Below are positions 8,192 through 15,327 of a stretch of DNA of 45,479 nt, in pieces. The notes beneath the pieces are model-generated. The model was not told the DNA's origin, made no database searches, and saw only the letters and a program-made list of their open reading frames with translations. The stretch comes from Pseudomonas sp. PD9R (lineage in GTDB: Bacteria; Pseudomonadota; Gammaproteobacteria; Pseudomonadales; Pseudomonadaceae): contig NZ_JAHTMR010000028.1 in the NCBI RefSeq assembly GCF_019200975.1, positions 1 through 45,479 of the forward strand, written 5' to 3'. The position numbers were made by a program, and so were the translations under genes. Within the stretch, counting starts at the first letter, position 1; the number at the start of each line of letters is the position of its first letter.

Positions 8192-9873
8192 ATGCAATGA
8201 CGCACCTGATCGCAGCGCCGATTCTGCTGCCGCTGCTGACCGCCGCGATCATGCTGATGCTCGGCGAGAAACATCGCCCGCTCAAAGCCAAGATCAATTT
8301 GTTCTCCAGCCTGCTCGGGCTCGGTATTTCCGTCTTGCTGCTGCAATGGACGCAAACCACCGGCGTACCCGGTTCCATCGGCGTGTACTTGCCGGGTAAC
8401 TGGCAGGTGCCGTTCGGGCTGGTGCTGGTGGTCGATCGCCTGTCGGCGCTGATGCTGGTGCTGACCGGGATCATCGGCGTCAGTGCATTGTTGTTCGCCA
8501 TGGCACGTTGGGACAGCGCCGGTTCGAGTTTCCACGCGCTGTTCCAGATTCAGTTGATGGGCCTGTACGGCGCGTTCCTGACAGCGGACTTGTTCAACCT
8601 GTTCGTGTTCTTCGAAGTGCTGCTGGCCGCGTCCTACGGGCTGATGCTCCACGGCTCGGGAAGGGCGCGAGTGTCGGCGGGCTTGCATTACATTTCGATC
8701 AACCTGCTGGCGTCGACCTTGTTCCTGATTGGCGCGGCGCTGATCTATGGCGTCACTGGCACGCTGAACATGGCCGACCTTGCACTGAAAATCCCGCTGG
8801 TGCCGGAAGCCGATCGCGGGCTCCTGCATGCTGGCGCGGGGATTCTCGCCGTCGCATTCCTGGCCAAGGCCGGTATGTGGCCGCTGAACTTCTGGCTGGT
8901 GCCGGCGTATTCCTCGGCCAGCGCGCCAGTGGCGGCGATGTTCGCGATCATGACCAAGGTCGGCATCTATACCCTGCTGCGCCTGTGGACCCTGCTGTTC
9001 TCCGGTCAGGCTGGGGCGTCGGCGTATTTCGGTGGCGATTGGCTGATCTACGGCGGCATGGCGACTATCGTCTGCGCGGCACTGGCTATCCTCGCTGCGC
9101 AACGACTGGAACGCATGGCCAGCCTGAGCATTCTGGTGTCGGCTGGGATCTTGCTGTCGGCCATCGGCTTTGCCCAGCCCAACCTGATCGGCGCGGCGCT
9201 GTTTTATCTGGTCAGCTCGACCCTGGCGTTGAGCGCGTTGTTCATGCTGGCTGAGTTGATTGAACGCTCGCGCTCGGCCATCGAGATCCCGCTGGAAGAT
9301 GAAAATGAGATGCTGGCGCGGCCGATTGAATCGTCGCAACCAGTCAAGGGCATCAACCTCGACGACGATCAGAAGGCTGTGATCGGCCAGGTCATCCCTT
9401 GGACCATGGCCTTTCTCGGTTTGAGCTTCATCGCCTGCTCCCTGCTGATCATCGGCATGCCACCGCTCTCCGGGTTCATCGGCAAACTGAGCCTGCTCAA
9501 CGCCCTGCTCAACCCGCTGGGCCTGGGCAACGGCAGTGACGCGCCAGTATCGAATGCGGCGTGGGGTTTGCTGGCATTGCTGGTGCTCTCCGGGCTGGCA
9601 TCGCTGATCGCCTTTTCGCGCCTGGGCATCCAGCGCTTCTGGACCCCCGAAGAACGGCCGTCGCCGATCCTGCGGCGCCTGGAATGTGTGCCGATCTTCG
9701 CGCTGCTGGGTTTGAGCATTCTGCTGACTTTCAAGGCTGAACCACTGCTGCGCTATACCCAGGCGGCCGCCGATGCCTTGAACAACCCGCAGCAGTATGT
9801 GATGGCGGTGCTCGGTACGCGCGCGGTTCCAAGTCCGGAAGCCAAGGCAGCGCTGCTGGAGGTGCAACCATGA
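8188..9873 (+). CDS. mrpD: Mrp antiporter subunit D
   Basis: The 561-residue NuoM/NuoN-like subunit carries the ion-path residues Glu143 (FVFFEVLLAASYG), Lys227 (FLAKAGMWPLNFWL) and Lys257 (FAIMTKVGIY). A hydrophilic insertion of about 50 residues, rich in Glu and Asp, lies at about residues 355-405 and makes the protein longer than Gram-positive MrpD. This is typical of the proteobacterial form. It is an inner-membrane antiporter-like subunit, coupled to mrpC and mrpE by four-base overlaps. Confidence 0.95.
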   Translation: MNAMTHLIAAPILLPLLTAAIMLMLGEKHRPLKAKINLFSSLLGLGISVLLLQWTQTTGVPGSIGVYLPGNWQVPFGLVLVVDRLSALMLVLTGIIGVSALLFAMARWDSAGSSFHALFQIQLMGLYGAFLTADLFNLFVFFEVLLAASYGLMLHGSGRARVSAGLHYISINLLASTLFLIGAALIYGVTGTLNMADLALKIPLVPEADRGLLHAGAGILAVAFLAKAGMWPLNFWLVPAYSSASAPVAAMFAIMTKVGIYTLLRLWTLLFSGQAGASAYFGGDWLIYGGMATIVCAALAILAAQRLERMASLSILVSAGILLSAIGFAQPNLIGAALFYLVSSTLALSALFMLAELIERSRSAIEIPLEDENEMLARPIESSQPVKGINLDDDQKAVIGQVIPWTMAFLGLSFIACSLLIIGMPPLSGFIGKLSLLNALLNPLGLGNGSDAPVSNAAWGLLALLVLSGLASLIAFSRLGIQRFWTPEERPSPILRRLECVPIFALLGLSILLTFKAEPLLRYTQAAADALNNPQQYVMAVLGTRAVPSPEAKAALLEVQP

Positions 9874-10358
9874 AGCGTTTGTTTCCTGCGCCGTGGCTGT
9901 CGCTGTCCTTGTGGCTGCTGTGGCTGGTGTTGAACCTGTCGATGAGCCCGGGCAACCTGTTGCTGGGTGCCATGCTGGGGTTCTGCGCCCCATTGATGAT
10001 GCGCAAATTGCGCCCGCTGCCTATCCGCATTCGCCGGCCCGGGGTCATCTTGCATCTGTTCCTGGTGGTCGGTCGCGATGTGCTGCTGTCCAATCTCGTC
10101 GTGGCCTGGGGCGTGCTCAACGCCAGTCGCCGCCCGCCACGCTCGAAGTTCATCAAGGTGCCGCTGGACCTGCGCGATGCCAACGGCCTGGCGACCTTGG
10201 CGATGATCTGCACCGTGGTGCCCGGCACCGTCTGGTCGGAGTTGGCGCTGGACCGCAGCATTCTGTTGCTGCACGTTTTCGATCTGGAGGACGACGCCTT
10301 GTTCATCGAGCACTTCAAGACGACTTACGAGCGTCCGTTGATGGAGATATTCGAATGA
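9870..10358 (+). CDS. mrpE: Mrp antiporter subunit E
   Basis: The 162-residue membrane protein has N-terminal hydrophobic helices (SLWLLWLVLNLSMSPGNLLL) and the MnhE signature region MICTVVPGTVWSEL near residue 110. MrpE is needed for assembly of the antiporter. The start and stop overlap the neighbouring genes by four bases each (ATGA). Confidence 0.92.
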   Translation: MKRLFPAPWLSLSLWLLWLVLNLSMSPGNLLLGAMLGFCAPLMMRKLRPLPIRIRRPGVILHLFLVVGRDVLLSNLVVAWGVLNASRRPPRSKFIKVPLDLRDANGLATLAMICTVVPGTVWSELALDRSILLLHVFDLEDDALFIEHFKTTYERPLMEIFE

Positions 10359-10633
10359 GCGCCCTGCTGTCGAATGCAATTGTGTTGAGTCTGTTCCTGT
10401 TTTCCGTGGCGATGATCCTGACCCTGATCCGTCTGTTCAAAGGCCCCTCGGCCCAGGACCGGGTTCTGGCGCTGGACTACCTGTACATCATCGCGATGCT
10501 GATGATGCTGGCGCTGGGCATTCGCTATGCCAGTGACACGTACTTCGAAGCGGCGCTGCTGATCGCGCTGTTCGGCTTCGTGGGCTCGTTTGCCCTGGCG
10601 AAATTCCTGCTGCGTGGCGAGGTCATCGAATGA
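10355..10633 (+). CDS. mrpF: Mrp antiporter subunit F
   Basis: This 92-residue, three-helix membrane protein starts at the ATG overlapping the mrpE stop codon (ATGA), preceded by TGGAG. The central motif RLFKGPSAQDRVLALDYL is characteristic of MnhF/MrpF, whose conserved Pro and Asp sit between the first two helices. The length is normal for the family. The stop overlaps the start of mrpG by four bases. Confidence 0.93.
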   Translation: MSALLSNAIVLSLFLFSVAMILTLIRLFKGPSAQDRVLALDYLYIIAMLMMLALGIRYASDTYFEAALLIALFGFVGSFALAKFLLRGEVIE

Positions 10634-10992
10634 GCGCGCAACTGTCTCTGTGGGTGGAAATCCCTGTGGCCATCCTGCTGGTGCTCAGCAGCCTGTTTGC
10701 GCTGATTGGCGCCATTGGCCTGGTGCGGATGAAGGATTACTTCCAGCGCATGCACCCACCGGCCCTGGCCTCGACCTTGGGTGCCTGGTGCGTGGCACTG
10801 GCGTCGATCATTTACTTTTCGGGAATGAAGTCCGGGCTGGTGCTGCACGCCTGGCTGATTCCGATCCTGCTGGCGATTACCGTGCCCGTGACCACTTTGC
10901 TGCTGGCGCGGGCGGCGCTGTTTCGCAAGCGTATGGCGGGGGATGATGTGCCGGCAGAGGTATCCAGTCGGCGCACGGAAAGCGGAAGTTAG
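10630..10992 (+). CDS. mrpG: Mrp antiporter subunit G
   Basis: The 120-residue protein has three hydrophobic helices and the MnhG motif GAIGLVRMKDYFQRMHPPAL at about residues 27-47. It ends in a charged cytosolic tail. It is the last gene of the antiporter operon. A 45-bp REP hairpin begins nine bases after the stop codon and probably terminates transcription. Confidence 0.93.
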   Translation: MSAQLSLWVEIPVAILLVLSSLFALIGAIGLVRMKDYFQRMHPPALASTLGAWCVALASIIYFSGMKSGLVLHAWLIPILLAITVPVTTLLLARAALFRKRMAGDDVPAEVSSRRTESGS

Positions 10993-11000
10993 TCAAAGGT

Positions 11001-11045
11001 CAAAAGATCGCAGCCTGCGGCGCTGCCGAAGGCTGCGATCTTTTG
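11001..11045. repeat. Compact REP palindrome, possible bidirectional terminator
   Basis: The 15-base arms CAAAAGATCGCAGCC and GGCTGCGATCTTTTG are perfect inverted repeats around a 15-base loop. The element lies between the convergent ends of mrpG and the DUF3995 gene, and it gives a T-run on one strand and an A-run on the other. Terminator function in both directions is inference. Confidence 0.8.
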
Positions 11046-11058
11046 ATTTTGATCGACC

Positions 11059-11496
11059 TCACATCCAGGCAACAGCCAACAACCCGCCGCCCAACAGCAT
11101 GCACAGGGGCGAGTAGACCCACGTATCCAGCCAGGCAAAAGGTGAGCCTTTGACTTCCTTGAAAAACCCCACCAGGTTCGAATCGCCAATGGCCCTGGCA
11201 AACATCAGCAGCGCGATAGCACTTATAAGCCACTGAAGCGACCAATGGGACACCGCAGGCACCCACCAGCCAACCCGTAAACACACCAACAGCGCAATCA
11301 ACAGCAACGCCGCAGCCACCATCAGCGTGATCCAGCCGCGCGGCTTGAAGGCTGGCCGCAACCGCGAACCACTCTCGTCAGGCACTTGCGGCACCGCAGC
11401 CACCGCTGCCCACTCGCCGCCCAACGCCCAATACACATGTATCAGGCTGATCACAGCGAAAATCGTCACCAGCCATTGAGCCAGCACAAACGTCAT
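11059..11496 (-). CDS. DUF3995 membrane protein
   Basis: The 145-residue protein has four hydrophobic segments and the family hallmark VYWALGGEWA near residue 21, followed by the PWV-like C-terminal region TWVYSPLCMLLGG. DUF3995 proteins are small inner-membrane proteins without assigned function. The ATG is preceded by AAGGA at about 9 bases. It stands alone between two REP elements and is convergent with the mrp operon. Confidence 0.78.
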   Translation of the reverse strand: MTFVLAQWLVTIFAVISLIHVYWALGGEWAAVAAVPQVPDESGSRLRPAFKPRGWITLMVAAALLLIALLVCLRVGWWVPAVSHWSLQWLISAIALLMFARAIGDSNLVGFFKEVKGSPFAWLDTWVYSPLCMLLGGGLLAVAWM

Positions 11497-11585
11497 GGTC
11501 GAGAATCCTTGAAAGGGATTTGGCCAGAATCATCCTAGTCGGCATTTATCGAAGTGCACGCGGCATCTGATGATGGACTCATTCA

Positions 11586-11667
11586 TGTAGGAACTGCCGC
11601 AGGCTGCGATCTTTTGACCTTCTTAAAAACAGGATCAAAAGATCGCAGCCTGCGGCAGCTCCTACAG
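11586..11667. repeat. REP pair (inverted)
   Basis: TGTAGGAACTGCCGCAGGCTGCGATCTTTTG faces its reverse complement ending CAGCTCCTACAGG, with an AT-rich centre of about 20 bases. It fills much of the gap between the DUF3995 gene start and the end of the binding-protein gene. Confidence 0.9.
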
Positions 11668-11692
11668 GGTTGCGGGGTTCAGGATCACCGTA

Positions 11693-12709
11693 TCATTTCA
11701 GCTCCGCGGCGACTTTGTCCGCCACATCCTTGGGCACCCAGGCTTTCCAGACATCCGGGTGCTTCTTCATGAAGTCTTCGGCCGCCTGACGCGGCGCCGT
11801 GTGTTTCTCGCTCATTTCAGCCAGGGCCTTGTTCAACGGATCGATGGGAAGATCGACCTTGGTGAAGAACTCGGCAATCTGCGGGTACTGCTTCTGGAAT
11901 GGCGTCGACACGCCGATGGACAGCTTCGAAGCCAGCGACCGGGTCGGTTTTGGATTCGGGTTATCGGCGTCGGTCAGGGTTTTCCAGGCTTCAGCATCGA
12001 ATGGCGGTTCTTCGAGCTGAATCAGTTTGAAACGCCCGAGCAATGGCGTAGGTGACCAGTAATAGAACAACACCGGCTTGCCCCGACGGATCGACGAACT
12101 GATCTCCGCGTCCAGTGCCGCCCCGGAACCACTGCGGAAGTTCACATAGCTGTCGTCCAGCCCATACGCCTTGAGCTTCTGCTTGTTGACCACTTCCGAT
12201 GTCCAGCCAATCGGGCTGTTAAGGAAACGCCCCTTGCTCGGGGCTTCGGGGTCTTTGAACACGTCTTTGTATTTGGGCAGGTCGCTGACACTGCGCAGGT
12301 CCGGCGCCAACGGCTTGATGCCCTTGGCCGGGTCGCCCTTGATCACGTATTCCGGTACCCACCAACCTTCGGTAGCGCCTTTGACCGTGTCGCCCAGGCT
12401 GACGACCTTGCCTTCGGCTTCCGCCTTGACCCAGACCGGGCTACGCCCCGCCCATTCTTCGCCAATGACTTGAATGTCATTGTTGGCCAGCGCGGTTTCC
12501 AGGGTGATGGTGGTGCCCGGCAAGGTATCGGTCGGCAGCCCGTAGCCCTTCTCAACGATGATCCGCAAGATATCGGTGATCAGGCTGCCGCTTTCCCAGT
12601 TCAGGTCGGCGAAGTGGATCGGCGTCTGGGCGGCCGATACCGGAACGGATGACGCCAACAAACAGAAAGTGGCCAGGGCAGCGGCCAGCAACCGTCGAAA
12701 ACCTTTCAT
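11693..12709 (-). CDS. Periplasmic glycine-betaine/choline-type ABC substrate-binding protein
   Basis: The 338-residue OpuAC-family protein has a Sec signal peptide (MKGFRRLLAAALATFCLLAS, cleavage near VSAA at 26-27). It then has HFADLNWESGSLITDILRIIVEKGYG, typical of ProX/ChoX/CaiX proteins that bind quaternary amines through an aromatic cage; several Trp residues are visible (WAGRSPVW, GWWVPEY, FYYWSPTPLL). The frame is open eight codons further upstream, but the ATG at 12709 has GAGGTG at about 7 bases and begins a clean signal peptide. No permease or ATPase gene is adjacent, so it is an orphan binding protein that may feed a remote transporter. A 16-bp palindrome lies 70 bases upstream. 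Confidence 0.88.
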   Translation of the reverse strand: MKGFRRLLAAALATFCLLASSVPVSAAQTPIHFADLNWESGSLITDILRIIVEKGYGLPTDTLPGTTITLETALANNDIQVIGEEWAGRSPVWVKAEAEGKVVSLGDTVKGATEGWWVPEYVIKGDPAKGIKPLAPDLRSVSDLPKYKDVFKDPEAPSKGRFLNSPIGWTSEVVNKQKLKAYGLDDSYVNFRSGSGAALDAEISSSIRRGKPVLFYYWSPTPLLGRFKLIQLEEPPFDAEAWKTLTDADNPNPKPTRSLASKLSIGVSTPFQKQYPQIAEFFTKVDLPIDPLNKALAEMSEKHTAPRQAAEDFMKKHPDVWKAWVPKDVADKVAAELK

Positions 12710-12778
12710 GCTTTTGCACCTCGTGCTGTTCACAGCAATAGCAGGATGGCCTGGCAGATGACCGCGAAGCCTCTGAAT

Positions 12779-12794
12779 AGTCAGTCAACTGACT
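12779..12794. promoter_or_regulatory. Palindromic operator-like site upstream of the binding-protein gene
   Basis: AGTCAGT and ACTGACT are perfect 7-base arms around CA. The site lies 70-85 bases upstream of the binding-protein start. The size and form suit a dimeric repressor such as a TetR-family protein. No such regulator is encoded in the window. Confidence 0.4.
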
Positions 12795-12828
12795 GTAGTA
12801 GAGGTTCCTGCTTTCGAGGGGGCATGGT

Positions 12829-13032
12829 TTAGTTTTCGGAAATTTCCTGCAAGCGCGCAAGTTCTCTTCTGACCATGCTGGCGTATTCCACCGGGCGCAA
12901 CGTGTAGATCTGTGAGGCCACCCAATTCAGCCAGGCTCCCTGCAGAACAGCCTTCTGCTCGAACAACCGCCGGGCTTCGATTTGAGCGCTGGCAAGATTC
13001 TGTTCGTGGAAGTCGGCGCGGGTCAGGCTCAT
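12829..13032 (-). CDS. Small hypothetical protein, 67 aa
   Basis: The reading frame begins MSLTRADFHEQNLASAQIEA, is rich in charged residues, and is probably helical and cytosolic. It contains no recognised motif. Its ATG overlaps the TAA stop of the upstream gene (TAATGA), so the two are translationally coupled. This coupling is the main support for the gene and for this start; an in-frame upstream extension exists but would run into the neighbour. Confidence 0.55.
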   Translation of the reverse strand: MSLTRADFHEQNLASAQIEARRLFEQKAVLQGAWLNWVASQIYTLRPVEYASMVRRELARLQEISEN

Positions 13033-13625
13033 TACTCGCTGGCCTTGAACGTCACCAGTTCGCCTTTGCGCCACTTGGCAGCTTTGCCGGTCACTGCTTT
13101 CAAGGTTTTGGTCAGGCCTTCCTGCAACTGCTGGTGGGCGGCAAACACCGTCACTGTGCTGTGACCTTCCTTGAACACGATGGCCTGGCCGTCGGCAGTG
13201 GTCACAAAGGCGTAATCGCCCAGACCGTAGACCGTCAGCTTGATATCGCGGAATTTGATTTCCAGTTTTCCGCCTTCGCGGCTGGGCAATACCGAAGCGC
13301 TGAAATGATCGCCCACCTTGAGTTTAAGCCCGGGTTTGTCGTCCACCACCAACGCTGATTCGGTGTCGATTTCGGCAATGTAGATGCCTTCAGCAGTCTG
13401 TTCGGTGATGTAAACGAAACGTGACTGAAACTGTTTAACCAGCTTTGCGCGCAAATCACCCAGCACGAACAAAGCATGCATATCGAGATTACTTACTGCC
13501 AAGGAAACATCCCCACATCTGAAAATGACGCTGCACGCGAAAAAAGCGCTCAGCCAAAAAAGCAGCAATGCCGAAGGTGAAGCCAGATAACCCGGGTTGA
13601 TATCCTTTATGAGCAGTGCGCCCAT
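13032..13625 (-). CDS. Hypothetical protein with N-terminal membrane segment, 197 aa
   Basis: No family was recognised. A hydrophobic stretch at about residues 20-36 (LLLFWLSAFFACSVIF) could be a membrane anchor or a signal. The rest is predicted beta-rich and soluble with many short hydrophobic/charged alternations (VGDHFSASVLP, KLEIKFRDIKLTVYGLGDYA) and a Lys-rich C terminus. No ribosome site precedes the first ATG, and a start at 13481 (MHALFVLGDL) is a possible alternative lacking the membrane segment. It overlaps the 67-residue gene at its end. Base composition is visibly more AT-rich than in the flanking genes, which hints at horizontal acquisition. Confidence 0.55.
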   Translation of the reverse strand: MGALLIKDINPGYLASPSALLLFWLSAFFACSVIFRCGDVSLAVSNLDMHALFVLGDLRAKLVKQFQSRFVYITEQTAEGIYIAEIDTESALVVDDKPGLKLKVGDHFSASVLPSREGGKLEIKFRDIKLTVYGLGDYAFVTTADGQAIVFKEGHSTVTVFAAHQQLQEGLTKTLKAVTGKAAKWRKGELVTFKASE

Positions 13626-13646
13626 GCATCACAAGGCTTGAGCAGA

Positions 13647-13856
13647 CTACTGGATGTCGCTCACATCGTCTTGCCTGGCATTCGTCAAAGGTTGAAGGAA
13701 AACGCCCTTTGTACGGCCAGAGAAATACGGACTATCAACTTCAGGGAAAAAACTCTCAAAAAAAAAGCACTTTTCTGACATATCGCCAGCCAAAAATTGC
13801 TTTAGATAACCATCATCACCCACCAGTGACGGTGATTCTAGAGCAGCGATGCTCAC
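13647..13856 (-). CDS. Doubtful small ORF, 69 aa
   Basis: A GTG-initiated frame ends 21 bases before the 197-residue gene on the same strand. It encodes a Phe-rich segment (KCFFFESFFPEV) in AT-rich DNA with long A/T runs. No ribosome site or family resemblance was seen. It is listed only because it would complete a three-gene unit with its downstream neighbours; it may be non-coding. Confidence 0.2.
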   Translation of the reverse strand: MSIAALESPSLVGDDGYLKQFLAGDMSEKCFFFESFFPEVDSPYFSGRTKGVFLQPLTNARQDDVSDIQ

Positions 13857-13868
13857 CGAGACTACCCA

Positions 13869-13890
13869 TACCGACGTACATACGTCGGTA
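13869..13890. promoter_or_regulatory. Perfect 22-bp operator-like palindrome
   Basis: TACCGACGTA and TACGTCGGTA are perfect 10-base arms separated by CA. The site lies 21 bases before the ATG of the small plus-strand gene and upstream of the divergent minus-strand unit. Such a tight palindrome is typical of a homodimeric repressor site (TetR-like spacing). No candidate regulator gene is adjacent. Confidence 0.5.
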
Positions 13891-13911
13891 AAACAACGAA
13901 AAGGACTTCAT

Positions 13912-14136
13912 ATGTGCACACTGACACACTTCACTCATCCCCAAGCTTCGCCTCCTGCGATGTTGCATCACCCTGAACTTTCCATTCAAGACCCTGGCCC
14001 GCCCAGGTTTCAAGTGATATTGGCCGGCAATGCCTTCTTTCATATCAAGGAAACTTCCACGGGGCATGTAAGAGGTTTCCGCGGCGACCACAACGAAGCC
14101 TGTGCGCTCGCCCGTTCACTTGAATCACGCGTTTGA
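13912..14136 (+). CDS. Small hypothetical protein, 74 aa
   Basis: The protein begins MCTLTHFTHP and ends in a compact domain with FQVILAGNAFFHIKETSTG and VRGFRGDHNEACALARSLE. That pattern looks like a small conserved Pseudomonas protein, but I cannot name the family. The ATG at 13912 has AAAGGAC at a suitable distance and is preferred over the in-frame ATG at 13849, which would read through the palindrome. A strong stem-loop follows at 14172. Confidence 0.6.
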   Translation: MCTLTHFTHPQASPPAMLHHPELSIQDPGPPRFQVILAGNAFFHIKETSTGHVRGFRGDHNEACALARSLESRV

Positions 14137-14171
14137 GCCGTTTGCCCCGTTCACGGGTATAGACGTTTCGT

Positions 14172-14203
14172 CATGCCGGCGACTTATCTCAGCCGCCGGC
14201 ATG
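14172..14203. terminator. Stem-loop downstream of the 74-aa gene
   Basis: CATGCCGGCG and CGCCGGCATG are perfect 10-base arms around a 12-base loop, 35 bases after the preceding stop codon. There is no following T-run, so intrinsic termination is uncertain; an RNA-stabilising hairpin is equally possible. Confidence 0.4.
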
Positions 14204-14297
14204 CAACTACTGCCATACTGCCCGGCCAAAGAAACGCTCCCCCTCTGCGGGAGGATTGCGTTCACACAACAATATATTTCCAAGGGAAGGCAGCTAC

Positions 14298-14528
14298 GTG
14301 ACGGAATTTGATATCGGCGAATTTTTTATCCGGGGTGAAGCCAGAGAGATCGACGGCGAGTACCAGGCTGTCATTGTCATGCGCGCCAAGCCGCCACTAA
14401 AAACCGTGACCTATCACCAGGTCGAAAAAGATCGCTGGTTCAAAACCTCGGACGTCGCCGCCATCGCTGCCCAGGAGTCAGCCAAAGAGCTGAAGGCAGC
14501 CGTCGATGCAGGTGCATTGAAAGCCTGA
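14298..14528 (+). CDS. Small hypothetical protein, 76 aa
   Basis: The protein starts at GTG (MTEFDIGEFFIRGEAREIDG), with GGAAGG at about 8 bases; the in-frame ATG at 14256 lacks a ribosome site. It is a soluble, mixed alpha/beta protein with VIVMRAKPPLKTVTYHQVEK followed by an Ala/Glu-rich helix near the C terminus. No family is named with confidence. It stands between two other small plus-strand genes. Confidence 0.6.
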   Translation: MTEFDIGEFFIRGEAREIDGEYQAVIVMRAKPPLKTVTYHQVEKDRWFKTSDVAAIAAQESAKELKAAVDAGALKA

Positions 14529-14666
14529 CGATCGGGATTGCGGTCTATGCTCTCTCCTGAGTTTGCACATCGTTTCGAACCTCTGAAGCGCGGCTCCCTC
14601 AGATGCAATGGGGCCGTACTTCGGTTCTCGCACTCGATTCGACCGACTACCTGCAAGGAGATGAAG

Positions 14667-14906
14667 ATGGAATCACCGACCCACGACTTGAAAGGTTTGT
14701 TCGACCAGCTCGGCCTGGACTCCACCCAGAAAGCTATCGACGATTTCATTGCCAGCCATTCACCGCTGCCCGACGACAAGAAGCTCATTGACGCCGAATT
14801 CTGGACGCCGCAACAGGCAGGCTTTCTCAAAGAACAACTGCGTGAAGATGCCGACTGGGCGCGGGTGGTCGACGACCTGAACCTGCGCATGCACCAAATT
14901 CACTAG
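14667..14906 (+). CDS. DUF2789 family protein, 79 aa
   Basis: This acidic 79-residue protein has the DUF2789 pattern: DLKGLFDQLGL near the start, then DDFIASHSPLP and AEFWTPQQAGFLKEQLREDA. It is a small helical cytosolic protein of unknown function, common in gamma-proteobacteria. Two ATGs lie close together at 14661 and 14667; the second is chosen because AAGGAG is six bases before it and abuts the first. Confidence 0.75.
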   Translation: MESPTHDLKGLFDQLGLDSTQKAIDDFIASHSPLPDDKKLIDAEFWTPQQAGFLKEQLREDADWARVVDDLNLRMHQIH

Positions 14907-14914
14907 TTTCAGAT

Positions 14915-15118
14915 TCAATGCAGGCTGGCTGGTGTTTCGGCGTTTAACTGCGCCAACCAGGCAGCCCTGCACTCTTCCGCTTCATCGCGACTGGAAAATG
15001 CCGTCCCCCGGCGCTCGCCGTTGAGCAACACGACCCAGCAGACACTCTGCCCCAACGCCCGCAAACTGGCGGGTACACCGCTGCCAATCATCACCGCGAC
15101 ATCAACTTTGCTTTGCAT
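14915..15118 (-). CDS. Small hypothetical protein, 67 aa
   Basis: The sequence contains VCWVVLLNGERRGTAFSSRD followed by an Ala/Glu-rich helix (EAEECRAAWLAQLNAE), which resembles small conserved Pseudomonas proteins of unknown function. The ATG is preceded by AGAGGT. The gene is convergent with the DUF2789 gene, eight bases away. Confidence 0.5.
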   Translation of the reverse strand: MQSKVDVAVMIGSGVPASLRALGQSVCWVVLLNGERRGTAFSSRDEAEECRAAWLAQLNAETPASLH

Positions 15119-15230
15119 GCTGACCTCTGGAACTCCGTTAGCAACCTAACTATGTTGGTATGGTAATGAGTTCTCCAGCACGGAAACAATAACGACTTTG
15201 TACAGCTTCGTTGCCAAAACCGTAACAATA

Positions 15231-15297
15231 GCTTTCGCAGGCAAGCCTCGCGCCTACACATATTCGCACCTGCAGGAGCGAGGCTTGCCCGCGAAAA
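15231..15297. repeat. Second-type REP pair (GCGGGCAAGCCTCG family)
   Basis: TTCGCAGGCAAGCCTCGCGCC faces GGAGCGAGGCTTGCCCGCGAA around an AT-rich centre. This palindrome differs from the common CTGCGATCTTTTG repeat of the window. A second copy lies at 39206-39281. Confidence 0.8.
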
Positions 15298-15327
15298 AGA
15301 CCACTTGGTCCTGATGAAAAAACACCT

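Noticed and set aside
8047..9993. A 648-residue minus-strand open frame opposite mrpD
   Set aside because: It lies antisense to well-recognised antiporter subunits, is rich in Gln, Arg and His as expected for GC-rich shadow frames, and has no family-like motif.
4929..10992. Complex I (NADH dehydrogenase) operon
   Set aside because: The subunit order A/B-C-D-E-F-G, the MnhB, E, F and G signatures and the absence of NADH- or Fe-S-binding subunits identify the Mrp antiporter instead.
12829..14136. Prophage or insertion-sequence remnant in the AT-richer patch
   Set aside because: No integrase, transposase, terminal repeats or target duplication was seen, so only a composition difference is reported.
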